A stretch of DNA of 47,890 bases from Clostridiales bacterium. GTDB lineage: Bacteria > Bacillota > Clostridia > Christensenellales > DTU072. The notes below the pieces were generated by a model. That model saw nothing but the letters and a program-made list of their open reading frames with translations, was not told the DNA's origin and did no database searches. Location of the stretch: assembly GCA_012520515.1 (NCBI GenBank), contig JAAYOD010000046.1:1-47890 (forward strand). Reading direction: 5' to 3'. The position numbers were made by a program, and so were the translations under genes. How positions within the stretch are numbered: the stretch's first letter is position 1; each line of letters begins with the position of its first letter. Below, one piece after another: positions 7,639 through 16,100 of the stretch.

Positions 7639-8175
7639 ATGAGCGAAGTTAGCAATAATGATGTAAGATGGTATATCATCCATGTTTATTCGGGATATGA
7701 AGCAAAGGTAAGAGATAACCTGTTAAAGATGATTGAAAACAACAATTTGCAAGATTTCATCTTTGAAGTTTCTTTCCCCACTGAAGAAGATATTGTAGAA
7801 AAGAATGGCAAAAGGAAGGTTGTTGAAAGAAAGAAATTCCCCGGGTATGTGTTTGTTAAAATGATATATACCGACCATATATGGTATATGGTCACCAATA
7901 CGCGCGGGGTGACTGGGTTTGTTGGGCCTCAAGGCAAGGCGCAGCCATTGACTGTAGAAGAAATAAAGAGAATGGGCCTAGAAAAGATAAGCAGTGAAGA
8001 CTTTGATATTGAAGTAGGCGACAATGTTAAAGTTATAAGCGGCGCTTTGGAAACTTTCATAGGCGAAGTGGAAAGCATATCTAGCGAAAAGCAAAAAGTA
8101 AGAGTTGTTGTACAGATGTTTGGCAGACAAACTCCTGTAGAACTTGACTTCCACCAAATAGAAAAAATTAATTAA
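7639..8175 (+). CDS. nusG: Transcription termination/antitermination factor NusG
   Basis: 178 residues. ATG 7639 is chosen; an in-frame GTG six bases earlier overlaps the AGGAG ribosome binding site. The N-terminal NGN domain has the family hallmark W-Y-I-I-H-V-Y-S-G-Y-E and the F-P-G-Y-V-F-V segment. The C-terminal KOW domain begins around VGDNVKVISG (residues about 125-178). NusG binds the RNA polymerase clamp and links transcription to Rho or ribosomes. It directly follows secE, with a 16-base gap. Confidence 0.96.
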   Translation: MSEVSNNDVRWYIIHVYSGYEAKVRDNLLKMIENNNLQDFIFEVSFPTEEDIVEKNGKRKVVERKKFPGYVFVKMIYTDHIWYMVTNTRGVTGFVGPQGKAQPLTVEEIKRMGLEKISSEDFDIEVGDNVKVISGALETFIGEVESISSEKQKVRVVVQMFGRQTPVELDFHQIEKIN

Positions 8176-8203
8176 AATATAGGCTTTTACAGCTTGTATA
8201 TAA

Positions 8204-8248
8204 TGGGAGAGTAATAACAAATCTTGAACTTATTGCTCGTTAGGACCA
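8204..8248 (+). promoter_or_regulatory. Candidate L1-binding autoregulatory element in the rplK-rplA leader
   Basis: A 9-bp stem (8209-8217 with 8230-8238, one U-G pair) is closed on the outside by TGG (8204-8206) pairing with CCA (8246-8248). The asymmetric internal loop has GA on the left and GTTAGGA on the right. This two-helix layout with GGGAG on one strand and CTCGTTA...ACCA on the other resembles the L1 target on 23S rRNA and on L11-L1 mRNAs. The rplK start site follows directly. Confidence 0.5.
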
Positions 8249-8272
8249 AGTAGTCGAAGGAGGAAATTGACT

Positions 8273-8698
8273 ATGGCAAAAAAAGTAACCGCAGTAGTTA
8301 AACTACAATTACCTGCAGGCAAGGCAACACCTGGACCGCCTGTTGGAAGCACTTTGGGACCATACGGTATAGCAATACCGATGTTTACCAAAGAATTTAA
8401 TGAAAAGACGGCAAGTCAAGCAGGTCTAATAATTCCTGTTATTATGACCATATACGCCGACCGTTCTTTTTCTTATGAGTTAAAGACACCACCAGCAGCA
8501 GTTCTTATCAAAAAAGCCGCAAAGATAGAAAGCGGCAGCGCAGTGCCTAATCGCGACAAGGTAGCTAAGATAACAAAAGCTCAAGTGGAAGAAATTGCAA
8601 AAACAAAGATGCCAGACCTAAATGCAGCAGATTTAGACGCCGCTATGAAAATGGTCGCTGGCACAGCTCGCAGCATGGGCGTAACTATCGTAGACTAA
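8273..8698 (+). CDS. rplK: 50S ribosomal protein L11
   Basis: 141 residues, the normal length. Start at ATG 8273 after AGGAGG at 8258-8263. The N-terminus has [16 protein letters not shown], the highly conserved L11 motif, and the C-terminal RNA-binding domain ends [11 protein letters not shown]11 binds the GTPase centre of 23S rRNA and takes part in factor binding and the stringent response. It is followed 13 bases later by rplA, and a likely feedback site for L1 lies just upstream. Confidence 0.97.
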   Translation: MAKKVTAVVKLQLPAGKATPGPPVGSTLGPYGIAIPMFTKEFNEKTASQAGLIIPVIMTIYADRSFSYELKTPPAAVLIKKAAKIESGSAVPNRDKVAKITKAQVEEIAKTKMPDLNAADLDAAMKMVAGTARSMGVTIVD

Positions 8699-8711
8699 GA
8701 GGAGGTAAGGT

Positions 8712-9395
8712 ATGAAACACGGAAAAAAATATGTAGACTCTTTGAAGGCATACGATAAATCTAAGACTTATGACCCAGCTGAAGCTATTCAACTGGCAAT
8801 AGATACAGCAAAGGCAAAGTTTGATGAAACTATCGAATTGCACTGCAGGCTGGGGGTAGACCCAAGACACGCAGACCAACAGGTTAGAGGCGTTGTTATT
8901 CTTCCTAATGGCACAGGCAGAACGGTTAGAGTTTTGGTAATTACCAAAGGCGCAAGAGCAGACGAAGCTAAAGAAGCGGGCGCTGACTTTGTGGGCGCAG
9001 AAGAAGCTATCCAAAAGATACAAGGCGGATGGGTTGATTTTGATGTGTGCGTTACAACTCCTGATATGATGGGGCTTGTAGGCAGGCTAGGAAGAATTCT
9101 TGGACCAAAAGGACTAATGCCCACTCCTAAAGCTGGCACAGTAACTAACGATGTTGCTAAAGCCGTTAAGGATATTAAGGCTGGTAAAGTGGAATATAGA
9201 GTGGACAAAAACGCTATAATTCACTGCCCTATTGGCAAAGCTAGCTTTGGCAAAGATAAAATTTTGGAAAACTTTAATGTTTTGATGGATGCTATTGTTA
9301 AAGCAAGACCTGCTGCCGCTAAAGGAACATACCTAAAAAGCGTAACTTTAGCTAGTACAATGGGTCCTGGCGTTAAAATAAATTATAAGGTGTAA
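8712..9395 (+). CDS. rplA: 50S ribosomal protein L1
   Basis: 227 residues, standard size. It contains the [17 protein letters not shown] segment that is diagnostic of L1. AGGAGG (8700-8705) precedes the ATG. L1 forms the mobile L1 stalk at the E site and in many bacteria represses its own L11-L1 message; the structure at 8204-8248 would be the target. A new promoter follows the gene, so rplJ-rplL are separately controlled. Confidence 0.97.
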   Translation: MKHGKKYVDSLKAYDKSKTYDPAEAIQLAIDTAKAKFDETIELHCRLGVDPRHADQQVRGVVILPNGTGRTVRVLVITKGARADEAKEAGADFVGAEEAIQKIQGGWVDFDVCVTTPDMMGLVGRLGRILGPKGLMPTPKAGTVTNDVAKAVKDIKAGKVEYRVDKNAIIHCPIGKASFGKDKILENFNVLMDAIVKARPAAAKGTYLKSVTLASTMGPGVKINYKV

Positions 9396-9400
9396 TTTAC

Positions 9401-9430
9401 TTGACAATAGAAAACTATTGTCTGTATAAT
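9401..9430 (+). promoter_or_regulatory. Promoter of rplJ-rplL
   Basis: A perfect TTGACA (9401-9406) and a perfect TATAAT (9425-9430) with an 18-base spacer, right after the rplA stop. Transcription would begin near 9437, at the head of the L10 leader. Confidence 0.82.
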
Positions 9431-9436
9431 AACAAC

Positions 9437-9600
9437 AACTTAAAAATAAATCTCTATTCAAAGACTGCAGGCACTTTTATAGTTTAATTGCTTAAACAGC
9501 GGCCAGCATAGAAATGAGAAAGATAACTTAGTTATTTTCACTCCGCATTTCGGTCTTTGAGAATGCGGAGTTTTATTTTGAAAATAAAGAAGGAGGTACT
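9437..9600 (+). ncRNA. Ribosomal protein L10 leader
   Basis: The leader between promoter and rplJ folds with a long-range stem TCAAAGAC (9455-9462) with GTCTTTGA (9553-9560). Inside it, CTG-(CA)-GGC near 9463-9469 can pair with GGCCAG near 9501-9506 leaving a bulge, the kind of kinked helix bound by L10-L12. A local hairpin lies at 9515-9540. This matches the L10 leader of Bacillota: excess L10-(L12)4 binds the RNA and lowers rplJ-rplL expression. The exact 5' end is an estimate. Confidence 0.8.
9541..9579 (+). terminator. Attenuator terminator of the L10 leader
   Basis: A perfect 9-bp stem CTCCGCATT/AATGCGGAG (9541-9549 with 9562-9570) is followed by TTTTATTTT. Its loop contains the 3' strand of the leader's closing stem (9553-9560), so the terminator and the closing stem sit in the same short stretch and probably interfere with one another. 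Confidence 0.75.
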
Positions 9601-9604
9601 GAAA

Positions 9605-10093
9605 TTGTCAACACTGAAAGACTTAAAGATTAAAAAGGTTGCCGAAATCAAAGAAAAGCTACAAAACGCTAAGTCTTTTATTTTGGTTAATTATCAAGGT
9701 CTAACTGTTGCAGAAGATACTGAGTTGCGTAATGAGTTTCGTAAACTAGGTGTTTCCTATCATGTTTACAAAAACCGTCTTTTAAAGATTGCGTTAAATG
9801 ATTTAGGTTATACCCAGTACGATGAAGCTTTGAACGGGCCTACGGCTATCGCAATGGCAAGCGAAGATATTGCTGCCCCTGCAAGAGTTGCTGCAAAAAA
9901 GGGCAGAGAACTAAAGAAATTGGCTATCAAGTGTGGCTTGGCCGATGGCAACTTCTTAAATGAAGAAGAGTGCAAAGTCTTAGCTACGCTACCAAGCAGA
10001 GAGGGACTTATCTCTCAAATACTTGGACTACTACAAGCACCTATCGCAAGCTTTGCAAGAGTGCTTGATGCTATCGCAGAAAAGCAAGCTTAA
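9605..10093 (+). CDS. rplJ: 50S ribosomal protein L10
   Basis: 162 residues from a TTG start at 9605, eight bases after AGGAGG (9591-9596). An upstream in-frame start would lie inside the attenuator and give an atypical N-terminus. The protein begins with the usual LKDLKIKKVAEI segment and contains F-I-L-V-N-Y-Q-G-L-T-V and the Y-H-V-Y-K-N-R-L-L motif. L10 anchors the L7/L12 dimers to form the stalk. The rare TTG start may itself keep L10 low relative to L12 (inference). Confidence 0.94.
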   Translation: MSTLKDLKIKKVAEIKEKLQNAKSFILVNYQGLTVAEDTELRNEFRKLGVSYHVYKNRLLKIALNDLGYTQYDEALNGPTAIAMASEDIAAPARVAAKKGRELKKLAIKCGLADGNFLNEEECKVLATLPSREGLISQILGLLQAPIASFARVLDAIAEKQA

Positions 10094-10120
10094 CAGAATA
10101 ATAAATGGAGGATTTTTAAA

Positions 10121-10495
10121 ATGGCAGATATCGCTAAAATAATTGAAGAAGTAAAAGCAATGACAGTTTTGGAGCTTAACGAATTGGTAAAGGCTCTTGA
10201 AGAAGAATTTGGCGTAAGTGCAGCAGCTCCTATGGCAGCAGCAGGCGCACAAGTAGCAGCAGACGCTCCACAAGAAGAAGAAAAGACAGAATTTGATGTA
10301 ATTCTTAAGGGCGTAGGCGCTAACAAGATTTCCGTAATTAAGGTTGTTAGAGAAATTACAGGTCTTGGACTAGTAGAAGCTAAAGGTCTTGTTGACTCTG
10401 CTCCTAAGGCAGTTAAAGAAGGCGTAAGCAAGGAAGCAGCTGACGAAGCAGCAGAAAAACTAAAAGCCGCTGGCGCAGAAGTAGAAGTTAAATAA
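10121..10495 (+). CDS. rplL: 50S ribosomal protein L7/L12
   Basis: 124 residues. An N-terminal dimerisation domain ([14 protein letters not shown]) is followed by an Ala-rich hinge and a C-terminal domain with [20 protein letters not shown], the factor-binding surface. Expressed with rplJ, 27 bases downstream and with its own GGAGG site. In most bacteria rpoB would follow directly; here a divergent block of four genes intervenes. Confidence 0.97.
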   Translation: MADIAKIIEEVKAMTVLELNELVKALEEEFGVSAAAPMAAAGAQVAADAPQEEEKTEFDVILKGVGANKISVIKVVREITGLGLVEAKGLVDSAPKAVKEGVSKEAADEAAEKLKAAGAEVEVK

Positions 10496-10517
10496 TAAAA
10501 TTACTATATTTTAACAA

Positions 10518-10563
10518 GCAAAATAGAGATTAAGCTATAAAACTTGCTTCATCTCTATTTTGC
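10518..10563 (+). terminator. Long hairpin after rplL
   Basis: A perfect 13-bp stem (10518-10530 with 10551-10563, GCAAAATAGAGAT/ATCTCTATTTTGC) has a 20-base loop. It lacks a T-run, so it may protect the 3' end of the abundant rplL message or act together with the true terminator downstream. Confidence 0.5.
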
Positions 10564-10600
10564 AACGATATTATAGTTTATAAAAAATTAGCTATTTTTA

Positions 10601-10634
10601 AAAAAGACTGCTCTAAATTAGGGCAGTCTTTTTT
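10601..10634 (+). terminator. Bidirectional terminator between rplL and rplI
   Basis: Stem AAAAAGACTGCTC (10601-10613) with GGGCAGTCTTTTT (10621-10633, one U-G pair), a 7-base loop, and A- and T-runs on either side. It can end both rplL (plus strand) and the converging rplI (minus strand). Confidence 0.85.
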
Positions 10635-10662
10635 AAGTGGTTTTACTAAGTTTTGACTAAAA

Positions 10663-11103
10663 TTATTCTTTTATTACATTTAGCGTTATGGTGGCGGTGT
10701 AGTTAGGATAGCACCAAATTTCAATAGGGTACTTGCCTAAAGCTCTAATATTTTCTTTTAATTTTACATTTTTCTTGTCCACTTTAAAGCCGTTGTTTTC
10801 TAACTCTTTTGCTATGTCTTGAGTGGTGACGCTGCCATACATTTTGCCATCACCGCATTTTACTTTAATATCTATTGTTTGTCCTTTTAGCGAATTATAC
10901 AAAGCAAGCGCTTTTTCTTTTTCTTCAGCTTTTATCTTAGCTTCTTTTGCAAGGCGTTGTTTTCTGTTGTTAATAGCGGCGCTGGTAGCTTCTGTGCCAA
11001 GCTTTTTAGGAATTAGGAAATTGCGCGCATAACCATCGTTGACTTCTACTAAATCGCCTTTTTTGCCAAGTGATTTTACATCTTCAAGCAATATGATTTT
11101 CAT
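10663..11103 (-). CDS. rplI: 50S ribosomal protein L9
   Basis: 146 residues, typical length. It begins M-K-I-I-L-L-E-D-V-K-S-L-G-K-K-G-D-L-V-E-V-N-D-G-Y with A-R-N-F-L-I-P, the L9 signature. A long connecting helix (about 45-75) leads to the C-terminal domain. L9 binds 23S rRNA near the L1 stalk and supports frame maintenance. Read alone on the minus strand from a strong promoter. Its usual partners (dnaB, rpsR, the GdpP phosphodiesterase) are absent, so it appears relocated into the interrupted rplL-rpoB junction. Confidence 0.96.
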   Translation of the reverse strand: MKIILLEDVKSLGKKGDLVEVNDGYARNFLIPKKLGTEATSAAINNRKQRLAKEAKIKAEEKEKALALYNSLKGQTIDIKVKCGDGKMYGSVTTQDIAKELENNGFKVDKKNVKLKENIRALGKYPIEIWCYPNYTATITLNVIKE

Positions 11104-11133
11104 TGTTATCTCCCTTTGAATTTGTTTAGCTAA

Positions 11134-11162
11134 AGTATAGTAAAAAAAACCGTTCTTGTCAA
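11134..11162 (-). promoter_or_regulatory. Promoter of rplI
   Basis: On the minus strand, TTGACA (11162-11157), a 17-base spacer and TATACT (11139-11134), about 30 bases ahead of the start codon. Confidence 0.75.
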
Positions 11163-11223
11163 CTTGTTGAATATTTTGACAAAATTTATTGATACTAAAT
11201 CTGCTTTAGGAGGACTGTTTACT

Positions 11224-11535
11224 ATGATGCAATTAAAATGTACTACAAGCAACTGTCAGCACAACTTAAAATGTCACTGCAATGCAGGTGTTATATCTGT
11301 TACAGACAGGGCAGTATGCGATAGCAAAATTAAAAGAGCGGGAGGCGCTTTAGAACAAACATTTAAAGAGCTTGAGGCAAGCGATGAGTTTTTAAGCGAT
11401 GCGCCAAGCGTTGTTCAATGCACGGCAGAATGCGTTTATAATGAAAATAAAAGATGCAAAGCTACTTCCATTTTGGTAAGAGATACCATGATGAGCACAA
11501 AATGCGTAACTAGAATAAAACCAACAAATAAATAA
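11224..11535 (+). CDS. DUF1540 protein, two Cys-rich modules
   Basis: 103 residues. ATG 11224 follows AGGAGG at 11208-11213; an upstream in-frame start lacks a site. Two similar Cys-rich units are visible, L-K-C-x5-C-x5-C-H-C-x(8)-D-R-x-V-C (residues about 3-35) and V-Q-C-x3-C-x(7)-C-x(10)-D-x7-C (about 63-98), joined by a charged helix. The spacing fits DUF1540, a small family common in Clostridia and presumed to bind metal. No membrane helix. The gene is read alone, and its stop abuts the converging ispDF stop with no terminator between them. Confidence 0.8.
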   Translation: MMQLKCTTSNCQHNLKCHCNAGVISVTDRAVCDSKIKRAGGALEQTFKELEASDEFLSDAPSVVQCTAECVYNENKRCKATSILVRDTMMSTKCVTRIKPTNK

Positions 11536-12606
11536 TTAAATGACAGAGGCAATAGCAAGCGCGGCTATTGCTTTTTCTTCTCCTATAATACCTAAATTTT
11601 CCGTAGTAGTTGCAGTAATATTGATACTTGATATATCTGTTTGTAAAACGGAAGCTATTTTTTCTTGCATTTTGGGGATATAGTGGGCTAATATAGGTTT
11701 TTGCGCCATAATAGTAACTGTTATGTTATTAATTATGGCGTTTTTGTTTGCAAGAATTTCTTTAACTTTGGCTAGTAGCTTTGTACTGTCAATAGACTTG
11801 TATTTATCGTCATAGTCGGGAAAGTGAATGCCAATATCTCTTTCTCCTGCCGCAGATAAAAGGGCGTCCATAATAGCGTGAATTACTACATCACCGTCGC
11901 TGTACGCTTTTAAACCCTTATCAAAAGGTATTTTAATTCCGCCTAAAACAAGTTGCTTTCCACTCTCAAATTGGTGGACATCAAAACCGCTGCCTATGCG
12001 TGAAGCAATGTTTAAAAGGTCTTCAATATAAGTGATTTTCCTATTGGAATTTTCTCCTAACAAAGCATAAGGCGGTTCAATAAATTTAGCGTAAATTTCA
12101 CTTTCGTCAGTGTTTAAGTTGTCATTATTAAGCTTATAAGCTTGCAAAATTTGACTGGTTTTATAACCTTGCGGAGTTTGCACGCAAACGATGCTCTCTC
12201 TGTCAACAGCACTAGTAAGTCTATTTTCTTTTATGCGCCTTAAACTGTCGGCTGATTTTATATAGGGCACAGCGGAATTATGCTCTTTTGTCGCTTGCAT
12301 AATTTGTTTAATTAGCTTAGCGCTGACAAAAGGCCGCGCGCCGTCGTGAATTAATACATATGGCGATTTTACTAGTTTTAGTCCGCACTTTACCGATTGG
12401 CTTCTAGCAACTCCGCCACTGGTAACTATAACATTTTTTTTGTTTATATCTCTATCGGTAACTACGATTATGTTGTTTATGCCGCCTATGCCTACAAATG
12501 CGTCAATAGTTCTGTCTAGCACGCTTTTGCCGTTTAAGTCAAAGCTAAGCTTATCAAGCCCAGCTCTTTGGCTTTTTCCATAAGCTACAATAATTACATC
12601 AAACAT
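11536..12606 (-). CDS. ispDF: Bifunctional IspD/IspF of the MEP isoprenoid pathway
   Basis: 356 residues. Residues 1-200 are IspD, which makes CDP-methylerythritol (V-L-I-H-D-G-A-R-P-F-V present). Residues 205-356 are IspF, the cyclodiphosphate synthase (G-F-D-V-H metal ligands, S-D-G-D-V-V-I-H-A, A-T-T-T-E-N-L-G). Fusions of this kind are known in several lineages. Two oddities: the IspD nucleotide loop reads AYGKSQRAGLDK rather than the usual A-A-G-x-G-x-R-M-x(4-6)-K, and the IspF motif H-S-D has Tyr in place of His. Start overlaps the rqcP stop as TAATG, so translation is coupled to rqcP. Confidence 0.9.
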   Translation of the reverse strand: MFDVIIVAYGKSQRAGLDKLSFDLNGKSVLDRTIDAFVGIGGINNIIVVTDRDINKKNVIVTSGGVARSQSVKCGLKLVKSPYVLIHDGARPFVSAKLIKQIMQATKEHNSAVPYIKSADSLRRIKENRLTSAVDRESIVCVQTPQGYKTSQILQAYKLNNDNLNTDESEIYAKFIEPPYALLGENSNRKITYIEDLLNIASRIGSGFDVHQFESGKQLVLGGIKIPFDKGLKAYSDGDVVIHAIMDALLSAAGERDIGIHFPDYDDKYKSIDSTKLLAKVKEILANKNAIINNITVTIMAQKPILAHYIPKMQEKIASVLQTDISSINITATTTENLGIIGEEKAIAALAIASVI

Positions 12607-12857
12607 TAATTTTCCTCAATGATTTGGTATAGCATATCAGCTGAGTTTTTTGTTACATTGCCTTGCGGCACTTGCAAGACCTTAAAAGTTATTGCCTTTT
12701 GGCCAAATCCAATTGTGTAAATGTCGCCAACCTTTACTTCTTTTGACGGCTTAACTGCTTTGCCGTTCATAGTGACGCGGTCTTTAGCGCAAGCTTCATT
12801 TGCAACAGAACGCCTTTTTATTATTCTTGCCACTTTTAGATACTTGTCTAATCGCAT
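12606..12857 (-). CDS. rqcP: S4-domain ribosome quality control protein RqcP
   Basis: 83 residues beginning M-R-L-D-K-Y-L-K-V-A-R-I-I-K-R-R-S, the S4 RNA-binding fold of the RqcP/Hsp15 family. In Bacillota, RqcP works with RqcH to add Ala tails to nascent chains on stalled 50S subunits. The length (about 85) fits RqcP rather than the longer Hsp15. AGAGGATAACTT precedes the ATG. In many Clostridia rqcP sits beside spore genes yabP/yabQ; here it is cotranscribed with ispDF, and a YabQ-like fragment lies far away at the window's end. Confidence 0.88.
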   Translation of the reverse strand: MRLDKYLKVARIIKRRSVANEACAKDRVTMNGKAVKPSKEVKVGDIYTIGFGQKAITFKVLQVPQGNVTKNSADMLYQIIEEN

Positions 12858-12887
12858 AAGTTATCCTCTATACAAAATTATGACTAA

Positions 12888-12916
12888 ATGATAACAGCAT
12901 AATATTTTTTTGTCAA
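12888..12916 (-). promoter_or_regulatory. Promoter of rqcP-ispDF
   Basis: On the minus strand, TTGACA (12916-12911), 17 bases and TATCAT (12893-12888). It diverges from the rpoB promoter about 100 bases away. Confidence 0.7.
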
Positions 12917-13014
12917 TAAAGCTCTAAATTAATACCTTTTTCATTTAAAACATAGTTAAGACTATTATATATATAAATAATAAAATTAATTTGTAAGTAA
13001 AAGGTAAAAAACAT

Positions 13015-13043
13015 TTGACTTACTTTACTATTAGCTGTATAAT
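13015..13043 (+). promoter_or_regulatory. Promoter of rpoB-rpoC
   Basis: TTGACT (13015-13020), a 17-base spacer and TATAAT (13038-13043). It gives rpoBC a transcript independent of the ribosomal protein genes. Confidence 0.8.
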
Positions 13044-13182
13044 GCTATAATGTCCTAATATAATCAAAAGTATATTTTAGAGTAGAAAACACCATAAAAT
13101 ACATGCTTAAAATTTGAAGGAAATGTCTATATATCTAAAGAATTGGACATAATTTTAATAATTTTTTAAAAGGAGTAATGCG
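13044..13182 (+). other. Untranslated leader of rpoB
   Basis: About 130 bases between promoter and start with no reading frame of note. ATAATGTCCTAAT (near 13047) can pair imperfectly with ATTGGACATAAT (near 13141), one mismatch and one bulge, enclosing an AT-rich loop. No terminator is present. AAAAGGAG lies before the ATG. A control role is possible but not shown. The other part of the gap, 12917-13014, is AT-rich with only a spaced 8-bp inverted repeat (TACCTTTT 12933, AAAAGGTA 12999). Confidence 0.4.
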
Positions 13183-16100
13183 ATGTCTGAAAGTATGCGC
13201 AAAATCATGTGCGGAAAGACCGAGAGAGTAACCTTTAGCCGAATCAAGCACAATTGTGAAATGCCTAATCTTATCGAAATTCAGAAAGATTCCTACAAAG
13301 AGTTTGTTGAAAAAGGTATCGAAAAGGTCTTTAGGGATTTTTCTCCTATCACTGACTATAGTGCCAAGATGGAGTTAGAGTTTTTGGACCCCAACCTTGA
13401 CGGAGTGTGCAAGTACACCATCAAGGAATGTAAAGACAGGGATGTTACCTATACTTCCCCATTAAAGGTTAAAATTAGATTGACTGTTAAAGACACAGGC
13501 AAAATGATTGAACAAACAGTATTTATGGGTGATATTCCAAAAATGACGGAAGAAGGCACATTCATAATTAACGGAGCGGAAAGAGTTGTGGTTTCACAGC
13601 TTGTAAGAAGCCCCGGCGTTTATACAAAAAGCGAAATTGATAAAAATGAAGTAACTAGATACAATACCACTGTTATTCCAAACAGAGGGGCATGGCTTGA
13701 GTTTGAGCAAGATGCAAACGGCATACTCAATGTCAGAGTGTACAAAGCGCGTAAGATGAACGCCACTATTTTACTTCGCGCGCTTGGATTTAGTTCTGAC
13801 CAAGAACTGCTTGAGCTGTTTGACAATGATCCCATGATTGCCGCAACTGTGGCTAAAGACGGTGACATTGACAATACCGCAATTGCTAAAGTGGAGCTTT
13901 ATCGTAAGCTAAAGCCAGGCGAAGTACCCACACAAAGCGGTGTAGATGCGTTACTGCAAAACATCTTCTTTGAGCCAAGAAGATATGATATCAGCCATGT
14001 AGGCAGATATAAATTTAACAAGAAATTAAGTTTAGCTAACAGAATTGAAAATCTTATTCTTTCCCGTCCTGCAATAGATGAGATGGGAGAAATAATTGCT
14101 GAAGTGGACGATAAACCGCTTTCTTATGAAACGGCAAAGCGCATTCAAGACGCTGGCATTAATGTTGTGTACTTAAAATGCAGTGAAGAGTATGCCAAAA
14201 AACACGGTCAAGCAGAAATTAAGATTATTGGCAATAATACCGTGGATTTGGCGGCATATATCGATTGCAATCCAAGAGAACTTGGCATTAAAGAAAATGT
14301 ATATTATCCCACATTAAAGAGTTTGCTAGAAGATTTTGGCGACGACCAAGAAGCGTTGAAGCAAGCTATAATTGCGCAAAAAGAAAAGCTTGTTTATAAG
14401 CATATAACCACAGATGATATAGTAGCTAGCGTAAACTACAATATCAATATGAAATACGGTTTTTGGGAAGAGGACAATATTGATCACCTTGCAAATAGAA
14501 GAGTGCGTTCTGTTGGTGAGCTTTTGCAAAACTATTTCCGTATCGGCATGGCAAGATTGGAAAAGAATATCCGTGAAAAAATGGCAACGGTACAAGACCC
14601 CAATGAAATTACCCCTCAAAGTCTTATAAATATTCGTCCAATAAGCAGCGCCATTAGAGAATTTTTTGGCAGCAGCCAATTGTCGCAATTTATGGACCAG
14701 CCCAATCCAATTGCTGAGCTTACGCATAAGAGAAAGTTGTCAGCTTTAGGACCTGGCGGACTAAATAGAGAAAGAGCAGGATTTGAAGTTCGTGACGTTC
14801 ACTATACGCACTATGGCAGAATGTGTCCGATAGAAACGCCAGAAGGACAAAATATTGGACTTATTACTTCGCTATCTAGCTATGCAAAAACAAATGAGTA
14901 CGGCTTTATTCAAACGCCTTATTTTAAGGTTATAAAAGGTACAGGCATAGTTACAGACGAAGCGCATTATTTTGACGCAGACGAAGAAGATAGATATATC
15001 ATAGCGCAAGCAAATGAGCCTGTTGATGAAAATAATAAGCTTGTCAACAAGAGAGTTACTTGCCGTTATCGTGACAAGATAAGAGAGTTCCCAGCTGAAG
15101 AAATAGAGTATATGGACGTTGACCCAAAACAGCTTGTTTCTGTGGCAACAAGCCTTATTCCCTTCTTGGAAAATGACGACGCAAACCGTGCGCTAATGGG
15201 TAGTAACATGCAGCGCCAAGCAGTGCCATTGTTAAGACCGGAAGCGCCAATAGTTGGTACGGGTATGGAATATAAGGTGGCTACCGATAGTGGAGTTTGC
15301 GTTATTGCAAAGGCAGATGGCGTTGTTAAAACGGTGTCGGCGGACCATATTATTGTGCAAAATGACGATGGCGAAGAAGAGTTTTATGAGTTGCAAAAGT
15401 TTAGAAGAAGTAACCAATGCACTTGTATAAACCAACGCCCTATAGTTTCCAAAGGCGACAAAGTCAAAAAGGGAGAAATTATTGCTGACGGGCCAGCTAC
15501 CGATAACGGAGAGCTTGCGCTAGGTAAAAATGTTCTTATTGGCTTTATGACTTGGGAAGGTTATAACTATGAGGACGCTATCTTGATAAGTGAAGACCTT
15601 GTAAAAGACGATACCTTTACCACCATTCATATAGAAAAATATGAACTTGAAGCAAGAGATACCAAACTTGGCAAGGAAATCATTACTAGAGATATTCCTA
15701 ATGTAAGTGAAGACCTACTAAAGAATTTGGATGAAAATGGCATTATTAGAATAGGCGCAGAAGTTAAGAGCGGTGACTACTTGGTAGGAAAGGTAACCCC
15801 TAAAGGTGAAACTGAACTTACTCCTGAAGAAAGGTTGTTAAGAGCTATCTTTGGTGAGAAAGCCCGCGATGTAAGAGATGTTAGCTTAAAAGTTCCTCAC
15901 GGCGAAAGCGGAACGGTAGTTGATGTCAATGTCTTTACAAGAGAAGAAAAAGACGAACTTGACCCTGGCGTTAATCAACTAGTTAGAGTTTATATTGCTC
16001 AAAAGAGAAAAATATCAGTGGGCGATAAGATGGCTGGCCGTCACGGTAATAAAGGTGTTATTAGCAGAGTATTGCCAAGAGAAGATATGCCTTTTATGGC

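Noticed and set aside
7639-7650. Upstream GTG starts for nusG, rplK, rpoC, nifJ and GH20
   Set aside because: In each case the earlier start overlaps or precedes the ribosome binding site that serves the later start.
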